Below are positions 10,525 through 20,233 of a DNA stretch of 38,989 bases, one piece after another (positions within the stretch are counted from its first letter, which is position 1; each line of letters opens with the position of its first letter). Source of the stretch: Flavobacteriaceae bacterium (GTDB taxonomy: Bacteria > Bacteroidota > Bacteroidia > Flavobacteriales > Flavobacteriaceae). A model generated the notes under the pieces. The model searched no databases and was not told the DNA's origin. It saw nothing but the letters and a program-made list of their open reading frames with translations. Where the stretch lies: positions 1-38,989 of the forward strand of contig JANQHL010000170.1 of the NCBI GenBank assembly GCA_028277085.1, given 5' to 3'. The translations under genes and the position numbers were made by a program.

Positions 10525-12894
10525 TTATTCTGTCCGGAGACTTTTGACTGGATTGGTCATAGCTGCACTTATCGATTTAAAACTGACGGTTAACAGTGCT
10601 ATTGCGATTACTACACTTCCTGCTAACCCAAAAGCCCACCACGGCATATCAACACGATATTCATAATTCGTTAGCCATTTATCCATAAAATACCAGGCAA
10701 CAGGAAGGCCAATTACAATGCCCACAACCACCAACTTCAGAAAATCTTTTATTAAAAGACGCGTAATCTTACTCACTGAAGCACCAAGTACTTTTCGTAT
10801 CCCAATTTCCTTTACCCGTAACTGGGCCGAAAATATGACGAGGCCGAACAACCCCAGACATGAGATAAATATTGCCATGAACGAAAAGTACTGGGAGAGT
10901 TTAAAAAAAATGGTCTCACTTCTATACATATCATCGTACCATGCATCGGAAAAGAAATGCCCGAATGGCACTTCAGGAAATATTTCGGTATACAAATTTT
11001 CCAAAGCTTCTACCGTTTGTATACCATTTGCAGGGCTGATACGTACCAAAACAGCCCCCCTGTTCAGATGTTCGCCATTGCGGATAATCAATGGTGGAAT
11101 TGTAGATTTTAGGGTATTAATGGGAAAGTCTTTCATCACTCCAATGATCTCGCCTTCCCTGCCCCACATGGCCAGGGGTTTGCCTATAGGATCTTTTAAC
11201 CCCATTATTTTTAAGGCGGTTTCATTAAGGATGTAGCCCGAGTTATCGGCAACACGGTTCGTAGAAAAATCGGTTCCCATAAGCAATTCGGTGCCCCAAG
11301 CCTTTGCAAAATCCGATCCCACGGCCATACTTTTAAATATCGTTGGATCGTTTTCGGGTTTACCTGTCCAGACCACATCGTCAAAACCATTCGAAAACTG
11401 CATGGGTCCTATATCAGTAATAGACATGGATTCTACTCCGGGAAGTTGTAATGCTCTTTGTTTTAGTCCGGTAAAAGTGCGCGTAGAGTCACCTTGAAAA
11501 AGAAAAAGGACAACATTGTGACGGTCAAAACCAAGGTTTTCATTCTGTATAAAATGGATTTGGCGGGATGTAATGAGCATTCCCGAAATCAGGATGATGG
11601 TCAAGGCAAATTGAAAAACCACTAACCCCTTGCGGATCCATCTCGAACTGGCATTAGCATTCCTGTTATTTTTGAAAATGTCTATCGCTTTAAAAGAGGA
11701 AAGCACGAATGCCGGGTAACTCCCGGATACAAATCCTGTTAACAAGGTAATACCAAGAATGCTCAACCAAGACAATGGTGAGAGACGTAAAAGGTCTAAA
11801 TCCTTTCCAGCGAGTTCATTAAACAGGGGTAAAACAAGTGCAACCAGCACTAATGCTAAAAGGGTACTCATGAAGGAAAGTAGCAACGCCTCTCCCAAAA
11901 ATTGGGAGATCAAACTTCCTTTCTTTGCACCCAGAGATTTCCGCACCCCAACTTCCTTGGCCCTTTTTAACGAACCTGCAGAAGCCAAGTTCATAAAGTT
12001 GATACAGGCAATTAATAGAACGAAAAACGCGATAAATCCAAAAATGCGCACATTCTCGATACGACCACCGGAAATAATGCCGTTCTCAAAATTGTTATTT
12101 AAATAACTCTTCCCAAAAGGTTGTAGCCCTAGCTCTGCCGTAAAATTGGAATCTTCTTCCGTTCTATAGGGCATAAGAAAATCCTTGATTTTGGCATCTA
12201 CGGTTGTGACATCGGTATTTTCTTTAAGCATAATGTACGTAAGCGGGCCACTATTGGTAATGTCGGTTGCCCAGCTATGTTCTTCAAGGAAGATATCCCA
12301 GTGCAGGAAAAAATCACCTTTCTTGGAACTTGCCGGGCTAGCATCCTTAAACACAGCAGATATCTTTAGCGGGCGGCTGTTCTCATAGAGAATCGATTTG
12401 CCAATAGCATTTTTGGCACTTCCAAAAAACAGCTGTGCCATTTCTTCAGAAATAGCCACATTATCAGGAGAATCCATTGCCGATAGCACAGTCCCTTCCA
12501 AGAAGTCGTACGAAAACATCTCAAAATAGTCTTCACCAACATAAAACCCTTCTTGCCGAAAAATTTTATCATCCACAGTAAATGTTCGGGTATCTCTCCA
12601 AGTCATGGGGGAAGCTTTATCAACTTCAGGAATCTTGTTTTTAAGTTCCCTGTAAAGTAGTGCCGGGGTGAAGTAGCCTGCATCTATTCTCCCTTCAAAG
12701 ATTTGTTTTTGATACACCGAGTACAGAAGGTCTATGTTTTTGTGATATTTATCAATGGCCAGTTCGTCAGAAGCCCACAGATAAATCAAGAGACTACATA
12801 ACAGGCCGGTTGCCAATCCAACGACATTCAAAATTGAGAACACCTTGTTCTTTATGATGTTCCGCCAAGCGGTTTTTAAGTGATTCTTTATCAT
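10525..12894 (-). CDS. FtsX/MacB-type ABC permease (permease 6); start corrected to MIKNHLKTAWRN
   Basis: ORF track gives 12954, but the extra N-terminus MLNVPACLPAGRAKALKNDF is read through a GC-rich palindrome; the family-typical M-[FIL]-K-N/H start is ATG at 12894. Confidence 0.9.
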   Translation of the reverse strand: MIKNHLKTAWRNIIKNKVFSILNVVGLATGLLCSLLIYLWASDELAIDKYHKNIDLLYSVYQKQIFEGRIDAGYFTPALLYRELKNKIPEVDKASPMTWRDTRTFTVDDKIFRQEGFYVGEDYFEMFSYDFLEGTVLSAMDSPDNVAISEEMAQLFFGSAKNAIGKSILYENSRPLKISAVFKDASPASSKKGDFFLHWDIFLEEHSWATDITNSGPLTYIMLKENTDVTTVDAKIKDFLMPYRTEEDSNFTAELGLQPFGKSYLNNNFENGIISGGRIENVRIFGFIAFFVLLIACINFMNLASAGSLKRAKEVGVRKSLGAKKGSLISQFLGEALLLSFMSTLLALVLVALVLPLFNELAGKDLDLLRLSPLSWLSILGITLLTGFVSGSYPAFVLSSFKAIDIFKNNRNANASSRWIRKGLVVFQFALTIILISGMLITSRQIHFIQNENLGFDRHNVVLFLFQGDSTRTFTGLKQRALQLPGVESMSITDIGPMQFSNGFDDVVWTGKPENDPTIFKSMAVGSDFAKAWGTELLMGTDFSTNRVADNSGYILNETALKIMGLKDPIGKPLAMWGREGEIIGVMKDFPINTLKSTIPPLIIRNGEHLNRGAVLVRISPANGIQTVEALENLYTEIFPEVPFGHFFSDAWYDDMYRSETIFFKLSQYFSFMAIFISCLGLFGLVIFSAQLRVKEIGIRKVLGASVSKITRLLIKDFLKLVVVGIVIGLPVAWYFMDKWLTNYEYRVDMPWWAFGLAGSVVIAIALLTVSFKSISAAMTNPVKSLRTE

Positions 12895-12918
12895 GAAGTC
12901 GTTTTTTAATGCTTTGGC

Positions 12919-12942
12919 CCTGCCTGCCGGCAGGCAGGCAGG
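12919..12942. repeat. GC-rich palindrome CCTGCCTGCCGGCAGGCAGG(CAGG)
   Basis: Perfect 20-bp palindrome at 12919-12938 in the gap between permeases 7 and 6. Confidence 0.9.
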
Positions 12943-12965
12943 TACGTTCAGCATAAGTTGCTATT

Positions 12966-15335
12966 TTATTCCGTTCTCAGACTTTTTACTGGATTAACAA
13001 CAGCTGCACGAATAGTCTGAAAACTAATTGTTATAAGGGCAATCCCAATAGTAAGTATTCCTGAAAAAACAAAAATCCAGCCCGAGATCTCAATTCTATA
13101 GGTAAAATCAGCAAGCCAGTTTTGCATGAGGTAGTACGCCACTGGGGATGCTACCAACACCGCCAGGGCAACTAGCTTCAAAAAGTCTTTAGAAATTAGT
13201 GAAGTAATACTTTTAACACTGGCGCCGAGTACTTTTCGAATCCCAATTTCCTTGGTGCGTTGCTTGGCTACAAATGAAGCTAAGCCGAAAAGCCCCAAAC
13301 AAGATACCAGTATGGATATCCATGCAAAATAATAGGTCAACTTACCCGTAAGGACTTCGGTTTGGTAGAGAGCAGCATACTCCTGATCTAAGAACTCGTA
13401 GTGTAACGGCAGGTCAGGCATCACTTTTTGGAAGATACCATCTAGTGCAGCTAGTCCGTCCTGGGTCTTGCCCTCCTTGAATTTAACGAACATGCTGCCT
13501 GCATCATTAGGATCCAAGAAGAACACAGTGGGTTGTATAGGCTCGTAAAGTGATGTGTTATGAAAATCCTTGACTACCCCTATAATTTGCCGTTGACTTC
13601 CCCACACCTGGATTGTTTTTCCAACGGGATCAGTTAATCCCATAATTGCGGCAGCCTTTTGGTTGATGACCACATTTACAGTATCTATACTTGCCTCTCG
13701 GTAATAATTACCTTCGGCAAGGGGTACATTAAACACTTCGGGAAAATTGTGAGCCGTCCACAACAGCGCAAATTCAATATTCTCCTGGTCTACGGTTTTC
13801 TTTGGCCAGACAACACCACTTGACGAGGCCCTTATATCTAAAGGAGAAGGTCCTACCAAGGTCACATCTTCTACTGTATTTTTGGATAACAGCTCGTTTC
13901 GAAGCACATCGTATTTATCTGTGAGCGCCTGATCTTGATGAATGGAAACAATATTGCTACGGGCAATACCTAAGTCTTTTGTATTGATGTAATCTACTTG
14001 CAGCTTTACGATTACAGCTGCCACAATAAGCAGAATGGTCAGTCCAAATTGAAACACTACCAACCCTTTTCGAAAAGAAGCAGCACCTTTCCTTTCTCGC
14101 CCATTTCCTTTAAGTGCTTTGATCGGTTGGAATGAAGAGATTATAAAAGCAGGATAGCCTCCGGAGAAGAGGGTAGTTAACAGAAAAAGTAAAAGCAGCG
14201 CAACCCAAATAGTAGGTGTTGCTAAATTGGCCTGGAGATTTTTACCAACAAAATTGCTAATACCGGGTAGAAGCAACAAGCTGGAGACGATAGCCACGAT
14301 AAACGCAATAGCCGTGATAATACCGGTTTCCGTAAAGAATTGAGTGATCAACACCTTTTTTTGAGCGCCTATTACTTTTCGGACTCCTATCTCCGCAGCA
14401 CGTTTGGTGGCTGAAACAGTAGAAAGGTTCACAAAATTAATACAGGACACAAGTAACAGAAAGATTGCAGCTATGGTGAAGATGCGTACATATTCTATGC
14501 GACCGCCAGCAACCTTTGCCTGTTCGTCAAACTTCCCATAGAGATAACTATCGGAGAATTTCTGCAAAAAACACCCCTCTTTGTTCTCCCCACGGATGTT
14601 TTCCTGAAAGAGTTTGTTGAGTTTTTCAGATACCAGGGTTGGGTTTGCGCCATCTTTTAGAAGTAAAACACCTTGCATACCGTTATTTCCCCAATCCATC
14701 ATCCATTCATTGTCATTGAGGTATTTTTGAAAACTGTAGTAAAAATCATTTTGGATGGATGAGGTGGCAGGCAGATTCTGAAAGATAGCTTCTACAGTAA
14801 AGTCGCCATTATCCAAAATATGAATGCTCTTACCAATAGCTTCATTAGGCCAGGAAGCCCCCCATATCCGTTCTGCTAAACGCTCTGAGATGGCAATGGC
14901 TTCTGGTTTTTGATCCAGCTGTCCAATATCACCCTGTAGGATTGGAAAAGAAAATCCTGAAAAATAATCGGCATTGGCAAACGTTCCGGTTGCCCTGTAG
15001 TCAACGTTTTCAACCTTTAGATTGTCCTCAAAGGAAAAACCGACGGTAAGGTATTTTTCTACCTCGGGTAGTTGCTCCCTAGCGGCTTTCAGCAAGGGAT
15101 AGGCAGAGTTCTGGTAAACGTCAAAGACCCCTTCTTCCAGTGGAATAGTTCGTTTTACAAGGAATAACTGATCCTTATTTTCATGGAACTTATCTGTACT
15201 TAGCTCGTTACGTATCCATAAGAGCATCAGAAAAGAAGCGGTTAAGGCAACAGAGAGGCCAAAGACGTTGATCAAAAAATACCCCCTATTCTTAAGAAGG
15301 CTCCTCCAGGCGATTTTTAGATAGTTCTTAAACAT
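12966..15335 (-). CDS. FtsX/MacB-type ABC permease (permease 7)
   Basis: 789 aa; AEIGVRKVIGA and KEIGIRKVLGAS; C-terminal NPVKSLRTE. Confidence 0.93.
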   Translation of the reverse strand: MFKNYLKIAWRSLLKNRGYFLINVFGLSVALTASFLMLLWIRNELSTDKFHENKDQLFLVKRTIPLEEGVFDVYQNSAYPLLKAAREQLPEVEKYLTVGFSFEDNLKVENVDYRATGTFANADYFSGFSFPILQGDIGQLDQKPEAIAISERLAERIWGASWPNEAIGKSIHILDNGDFTVEAIFQNLPATSSIQNDFYYSFQKYLNDNEWMMDWGNNGMQGVLLLKDGANPTLVSEKLNKLFQENIRGENKEGCFLQKFSDSYLYGKFDEQAKVAGGRIEYVRIFTIAAIFLLLVSCINFVNLSTVSATKRAAEIGVRKVIGAQKKVLITQFFTETGIITAIAFIVAIVSSLLLLPGISNFVGKNLQANLATPTIWVALLLLFLLTTLFSGGYPAFIISSFQPIKALKGNGRERKGAASFRKGLVVFQFGLTILLIVAAVIVKLQVDYINTKDLGIARSNIVSIHQDQALTDKYDVLRNELLSKNTVEDVTLVGPSPLDIRASSSGVVWPKKTVDQENIEFALLWTAHNFPEVFNVPLAEGNYYREASIDTVNVVINQKAAAIMGLTDPVGKTIQVWGSQRQIIGVVKDFHNTSLYEPIQPTVFFLDPNDAGSMFVKFKEGKTQDGLAALDGIFQKVMPDLPLHYEFLDQEYAALYQTEVLTGKLTYYFAWISILVSCLGLFGLASFVAKQRTKEIGIRKVLGASVKSITSLISKDFLKLVALAVLVASPVAYYLMQNWLADFTYRIEISGWIFVFSGILTIGIALITISFQTIRAAVVNPVKSLRTE

Positions 15336-15352
15336 GAAAATTTGTTTTTTGA

Positions 15353-17776
15353 TTATTCGCTTCTCAGAACTTCAACAGGATTCGTTGAGGCTGCCTTAAA
15401 GCTCTGCCAGCCCACGGTTATTATAGCAATTGCTAAAGCGGTACTTCCTGCTGATGCAAACACCCACCAATGAATAGTTGTTTTGTAGGCAAAGTCTTCC
15501 AGCCATTTGCTCATCATCCACCATCCGATGGGAGTAGCAATTGCGATTGCAACCAAAACCAGTTTGAGAAAACCTGAGGTCAACAAACGCACTATTCCCT
15601 GAGTCGAGGAACCTAGCACTTTACGAATACCAATTTCCTTAAGACGTTGTGCTGTGGTCAAAGTGGTTATGGCCAGTAAACCCAAACAGGCGATGAGAAT
15701 GGCGATTACTGAAAAATACCTAAACAACGAACCGATGAGGGATTCTCTTAGATATAACCTTTCGAACGCTTCGTCTAAAAAAAAGAATTCAAAAGGCCTA
15801 TTTGGTGCAAATGCCTTGATTTCCTTCTCAATCTGTATCAATGTTTCGGTAATATTGGTCCCTGAAAGCTGTACCAAAATATTGTCGGTAAAATAACTTT
15901 CCGGAGTAATGGTGAGGATCAAGGGTTGGATTTCATCATGTAAGGACTGAATATGAAAATCTTTAACCACCCCAATTAGATTGCCCTTCTTTTGACCGGA
16001 GGAAGAAATACCTTCCATGGTAATCTTTACTTCGTCTACTTCGTCAATCCCAAACTTGGCCGCTGCAGTTTCATTCATAACGAAAGCCATCGTAGAATCT
16101 GTCCCATGTTCTGAAGAAAAACCCCTTCCTTTTACAACGGTCATATCCAGCGTGGGGATTATGCTCTCATCCACCATTAGTGTGTTTGCGTTGGCTTTTA
16201 TTACCTGGCCTTTATAGTTAACTGCGGTTTTAAAATCATAAAAACCCCTTTCCCAGGGGAAATTTGAAATTGCCGAAATTGCGTTTACACCATTTACCGC
16301 CAGGATTTTTTCTTTAACCGCACCAAAGCGGTTTTGAATGGCATCGTCGCGAACGGGGATCACAAGTATCTGACGCTGTTGTATCCCCAAATTCTTGTTT
16401 TTGATGTATTGCAATTGGGATTGCATTATTACTGTTGAAATGATAAGGGTAACAGCAATAACAAATTGGAAGACCAGTAATGAAGATTGGACGGAAGATG
16501 TTTTTTTGCCTTTGAAAATGGATCCGCTTTTTCCTTTCAAAAAAGCAATGGGTTTAAACTTTGAAATCACTAACAAGGGGATTGAGGAAATCAGCAGACC
16601 AATTAGAAGTAATATGGCCATTATATAAAAGAGCAAACCATCCAAAAGAATAGGCATAAGCTCCAGGCGTGTACCCATAATTGCATTGAATACGGGAATG
16701 AACAGAGTACACCAACCGACAGCTATCAGCAGGGATACGAATAGAAAAGAAAGACTTTCGAGTAGTGTTTGCCTCCAAATATTGCTGTTTTGTGCACCTA
16801 ATACTTTTTGAATTCCGACGGTTTTAAGGTGTAGCACAATTTTTGCGAGGAATAAATTGATAAAGTTGAACGCTGCAACTAATAGAATTACAATACCTAC
16901 CCCAATGAACAGGTAAAGCACACTTTTTTTGATAGTGGGATGAAGTTGATTTTCTAAATCTGAAAAGTGAATTTCCTTGAGGTTCTGAATTGAATGCGAG
17001 CGGGTTTGAGCAACATTTTCCGGAAGAATATCGGTTTCCAGGGATTTGATGTTGTGCACAATATCCTGTGATTTGACCTTTGAACTAAACTTTATGAAGC
17101 TGTAAACAGGAGGATAATACCATGTATTGCTTAGATCTGCTATCCAGGAGCCAATGATAGTTTCTGCAGCCTTCATGGGGACAATAAAATCAAATTCCAA
17201 ACTGGATTGCTCGGGGAGGTCTGCAATCACTCCCGCAATAGTAAAGACATGGTTTTCTTCTACCTGGAGTACTTTACCCAGAACATTTTCATCTCCAAAA
17301 TATTTTCGTGCAATCGTCTCTGTAATCAAAATGTTATTTGGTGCTTCTAAGGCGGTGGCCTTATCCCCTAGGACAAGGGGAAAGGTGAACACATCGAAAA
17401 AGTTAGGATCTACATAAAAAAACCGAGATTCCTGAAAGACGGAAGTGTTTTTGGGATTACCGATGCTTACACTCTGGGGTAGCATACGAACGGTTTCGTT
17501 GGCAAAAGAAAGTTTCGACTCCAGAAGCGGGGCATATGCCATGAATGAGTGGGCAAAATCACGTTTAATTCCATCTTCGGAGATTTCATGGGTTGTGATC
17601 CTATAGATGTTATCGGCATCGGAATGAAACGAGTCATAGCGCAATTCATTATTGACAAACAGGAAAATCACCATGCAGCAGGCTATGGCTACTGAAAGGC
17701 CAAAAAGGTTGATTACGGTATTCATTCGATCTCTTCTTGCGCGACGTAGTATGGCTTTTAACTGATTCTTTATCAT
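15353..17776 (-). CDS. FtsX/MacB-type ABC permease (permease 8); start probably MIKNQLKAILRR
   Basis: ORF track starts at a GTG at 17821; family-like start ATG at 17776. Second coupling motif KEIGIRKVLGSS conserved, first one divergent (KTVGIQKVLGA). C-terminal NPVEVLRSE. Confidence 0.88.
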   Translation of the reverse strand: MIKNQLKAILRRARRDRMNTVINLFGLSVAIACCMVIFLFVNNELRYDSFHSDADNIYRITTHEISEDGIKRDFAHSFMAYAPLLESKLSFANETVRMLPQSVSIGNPKNTSVFQESRFFYVDPNFFDVFTFPLVLGDKATALEAPNNILITETIARKYFGDENVLGKVLQVEENHVFTIAGVIADLPEQSSLEFDFIVPMKAAETIIGSWIADLSNTWYYPPVYSFIKFSSKVKSQDIVHNIKSLETDILPENVAQTRSHSIQNLKEIHFSDLENQLHPTIKKSVLYLFIGVGIVILLVAAFNFINLFLAKIVLHLKTVGIQKVLGAQNSNIWRQTLLESLSFLFVSLLIAVGWCTLFIPVFNAIMGTRLELMPILLDGLLFYIMAILLLIGLLISSIPLLVISKFKPIAFLKGKSGSIFKGKKTSSVQSSLLVFQFVIAVTLIISTVIMQSQLQYIKNKNLGIQQRQILVIPVRDDAIQNRFGAVKEKILAVNGVNAISAISNFPWERGFYDFKTAVNYKGQVIKANANTLMVDESIIPTLDMTVVKGRGFSSEHGTDSTMAFVMNETAAAKFGIDEVDEVKITMEGISSSGQKKGNLIGVVKDFHIQSLHDEIQPLILTITPESYFTDNILVQLSGTNITETLIQIEKEIKAFAPNRPFEFFFLDEAFERLYLRESLIGSLFRYFSVIAILIACLGLLAITTLTTAQRLKEIGIRKVLGSSTQGIVRLLTSGFLKLVLVAIAIATPIGWWMMSKWLEDFAYKTTIHWWVFASAGSTALAIAIITVGWQSFKAASTNPVEVLRSE

Positions 17777-17817
17777 AAGTGTATTTTTTATGATTTTAAA
17801 CATTTTCGAGATCGTAT

Positions 17818-20208
17818 TCACTCGGTTCTCAGGCTCTTTATGGGATTGGCCAATGCCGCTTTTACAGTTTGATAACTAATGGTTATGAGGGTGACCAACA
17901 TAATTGCCGAAATGGCAATAGCAAAATGCCACCAGAGTATTTCAGTCCTATAGGCATAACCCTGTAGCCATTGCTCCATAACATACCAGGTTAGTGGAGT
18001 AGCAATACATCCGGCTGCGATTATGAGTTTTAAAAAATCCACTGAAAAAAGGGCTAGTATACTAACCATACCACTTCCCAAAACCTTCCGGATACCAACT
18101 TCCTTGGTCCGTTGGCTTACAAAGAATAGAACAAGTCCGTAAAGGCCCATACATCCGATAAAAATTGCAAGCCCGGAAAAGACTTTAGATAAGGACAAGT
18201 AGCGCTGCTCGGTCTCGTACTGTTCAGCCACCCGCTCATCTAAAAAGCGATAGTCAAAAATGTGATTGGTAAAGGTCTGTGACCATTCTTTCTCTATTTC
18301 TTCCAGGGTTACTCTGGTGTTTAAATGGTTGATTTTCACACCTATTTCGTCGTACCAACGTACCCGTGGTGCGATGAAAATGGGCTTTATTGCATCGGTA
18401 AAACTGCCATCGTGAAAATCTTTAACCACCCCAACAATGGTAGCTGTAATACGTTCGCTGTTCACAGCAAGTGTCTTCCCTAATACATCCTCGGCAGAAG
18501 CGGAAGACCCACCAACTTTTTCTATAAATTTTTCATTAACCAGCATTTCGGTGATAGAATCAGTTTTGAAGAAATTACGCCCCGCTACCAATGGAATGTT
18601 AAATGCGGATAAATAGTCTTCATCCCCTACTTTTACCGAAATACTAAAGTCTTCCCTATCGGGCCGGTTATTGTATTTAAGATTGGTATCCCAAAAGACG
18701 TTGGCTCCTCCCGGGCTTGTTAGGCATCCTGAAACTTTTTGTACCCCCACAACATTTTTTAAGCGTTCTTTTAGGCTGTAAAACCGTTCGGAATCCATAG
18801 TTTCAGGAACTTCTAGCATGACAATGGATTCCTTATCAAAACCTAAATCGGTTTTTGTGGCATATTCGATTTGCCTTGAAATGACCAAAGTGGCTACAAT
18901 AAGGGAGATGGAAATGACAAATTGAGTTATAACCAGAACCTTTCTTGTACCTGCCCCACCCGTATCATTATGATTGAGTTTTCCCTTCAGTGCCAAAATC
19001 GGAACTATTCTCGACAGTAATACGCCCGGATAGCTTCCTGATAATAGGGAAACGACAATAAGTAAGACAAACAAAAAGCCAAAAAACGGAAAGCTTACCA
19101 GATTTTCCAGGGTCAATTGTATTTCAAAAAGGGCATTGAAGGCCGGTAGAAAAAGAACGGCCATAACGGTTCCTAGCACAATAGCGAATAAACTGATAAG
19201 AAAGGTTTCACTTAAGAATTGCCAGAAAAGTTGCTTTTTAAAACTGCCCAGCACCTTGCGTATTCCTATTTCTCTGGACCGATAAAAAGCCTGCGCCGTG
19301 GAAATGTTTATAAAATTGATACTGGCAATAACAATAAGGAAAAGACCGATAATACCAAAAATGATTAAAAAGACTGGATCTAAGCCTCCATAATCTGAAT
19401 TTAGGTGAATGCCGGCCAAAGGCTGAAGTTTGTATACATGTAAATTGTTTCTGTTCGGCCGATGTTCTTTGGGAAGTTCCAGCAGCGCATTTTCTATATT
19501 CGCGATATTTTGATTGGGTTTTAAAAGGGCATAGCATTGTAAGTTAGTGGTGATGCACCCCCAGTTTTCGCCATGGGCAAATGAAGAATAGACTGCAAGA
19601 TTGTCAAAGGCAATAAAGATACCGCCTTCGAGGAACGAAGCATCGGGAATATCTTTCAAAACACCGGTGATCTCTATGGTTTCACTGTTATCCAACACAA
19701 AAGTTTTGCCTACCACATCAGAGCTGCCGTAAAGTTCAAACGCTTCGCTTTCTGTGATTACCGCTGTGTTGGGTGCAGAAAGGGAAATGGCATTGCTACC
19801 GTTAACCAATGGGAAATGGAAGATTTTAAAAAAATCCTCTTCCGTAAACCTGACATCTTTTTTGTATTTACTGATGTTCCCATTCCGTTCAACATCGATA
19901 ACCAAACCTTGTCTGGCCACGATTTTGGCTACTTTTTCAGCATAGGTGTAGTTTTCCCGAAACACTTTCGCGAAGGCAGGAGGGACACTTGCAGAATAGC
20001 CAATACCATCCATATGTTCTTCGGTAGCCATTCTATAAATGCGGTCCTGGTTGGGGTGAAAATCATCAAAAGAAAGATGGTAGCTCAAAAAAAGATAGAT
20101 CAATATGGCGCTGCCAAAACCAATGGAAAGCCCTAAAATGTTAATCGATGTAAACACTTTTCGCTTTACGAGGTTACGCCAGGCAATCTTTAAATTGTTC
20201 TTTAGCAT
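17818..20208 (-). CDS. FtsX/MacB-type ABC permease (permease 9)
   Basis: 796 aa; REIGIRKVLGS and KEVGIRKVLGS; C-terminal NPIKSLRTE. Confidence 0.93.
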   Translation of the reverse strand: MLKNNLKIAWRNLVKRKVFTSINILGLSIGFGSAILIYLFLSYHLSFDDFHPNQDRIYRMATEEHMDGIGYSASVPPAFAKVFRENYTYAEKVAKIVARQGLVIDVERNGNISKYKKDVRFTEEDFFKIFHFPLVNGSNAISLSAPNTAVITESEAFELYGSSDVVGKTFVLDNSETIEITGVLKDIPDASFLEGGIFIAFDNLAVYSSFAHGENWGCITTNLQCYALLKPNQNIANIENALLELPKEHRPNRNNLHVYKLQPLAGIHLNSDYGGLDPVFLIIFGIIGLFLIVIASINFINISTAQAFYRSREIGIRKVLGSFKKQLFWQFLSETFLISLFAIVLGTVMAVLFLPAFNALFEIQLTLENLVSFPFFGFLFVLLIVVSLLSGSYPGVLLSRIVPILALKGKLNHNDTGGAGTRKVLVITQFVISISLIVATLVISRQIEYATKTDLGFDKESIVMLEVPETMDSERFYSLKERLKNVVGVQKVSGCLTSPGGANVFWDTNLKYNNRPDREDFSISVKVGDEDYLSAFNIPLVAGRNFFKTDSITEMLVNEKFIEKVGGSSASAEDVLGKTLAVNSERITATIVGVVKDFHDGSFTDAIKPIFIAPRVRWYDEIGVKINHLNTRVTLEEIEKEWSQTFTNHIFDYRFLDERVAEQYETEQRYLSLSKVFSGLAIFIGCMGLYGLVLFFVSQRTKEVGIRKVLGSGMVSILALFSVDFLKLIIAAGCIATPLTWYVMEQWLQGYAYRTEILWWHFAIAISAIMLVTLITISYQTVKAALANPIKSLRTE

Positions 20209-20233
20209 GACTCTGGTTTTTTGATGTGTTGTT

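Noticed and set aside
12895-12954. Permease 6 N-terminus MLNVPACLPAGRAKALKNDF as a real peptide
   Set aside because: Derived from reading through the palindromic repeat; not shared by paralogues.
17777-17821. GTG start of permease 8 overlapping the permease 9 stop (GTGA)
   Set aside because: Possible, but the MIKNQLK start matches paralogues; translational coupling at this junction not claimed.
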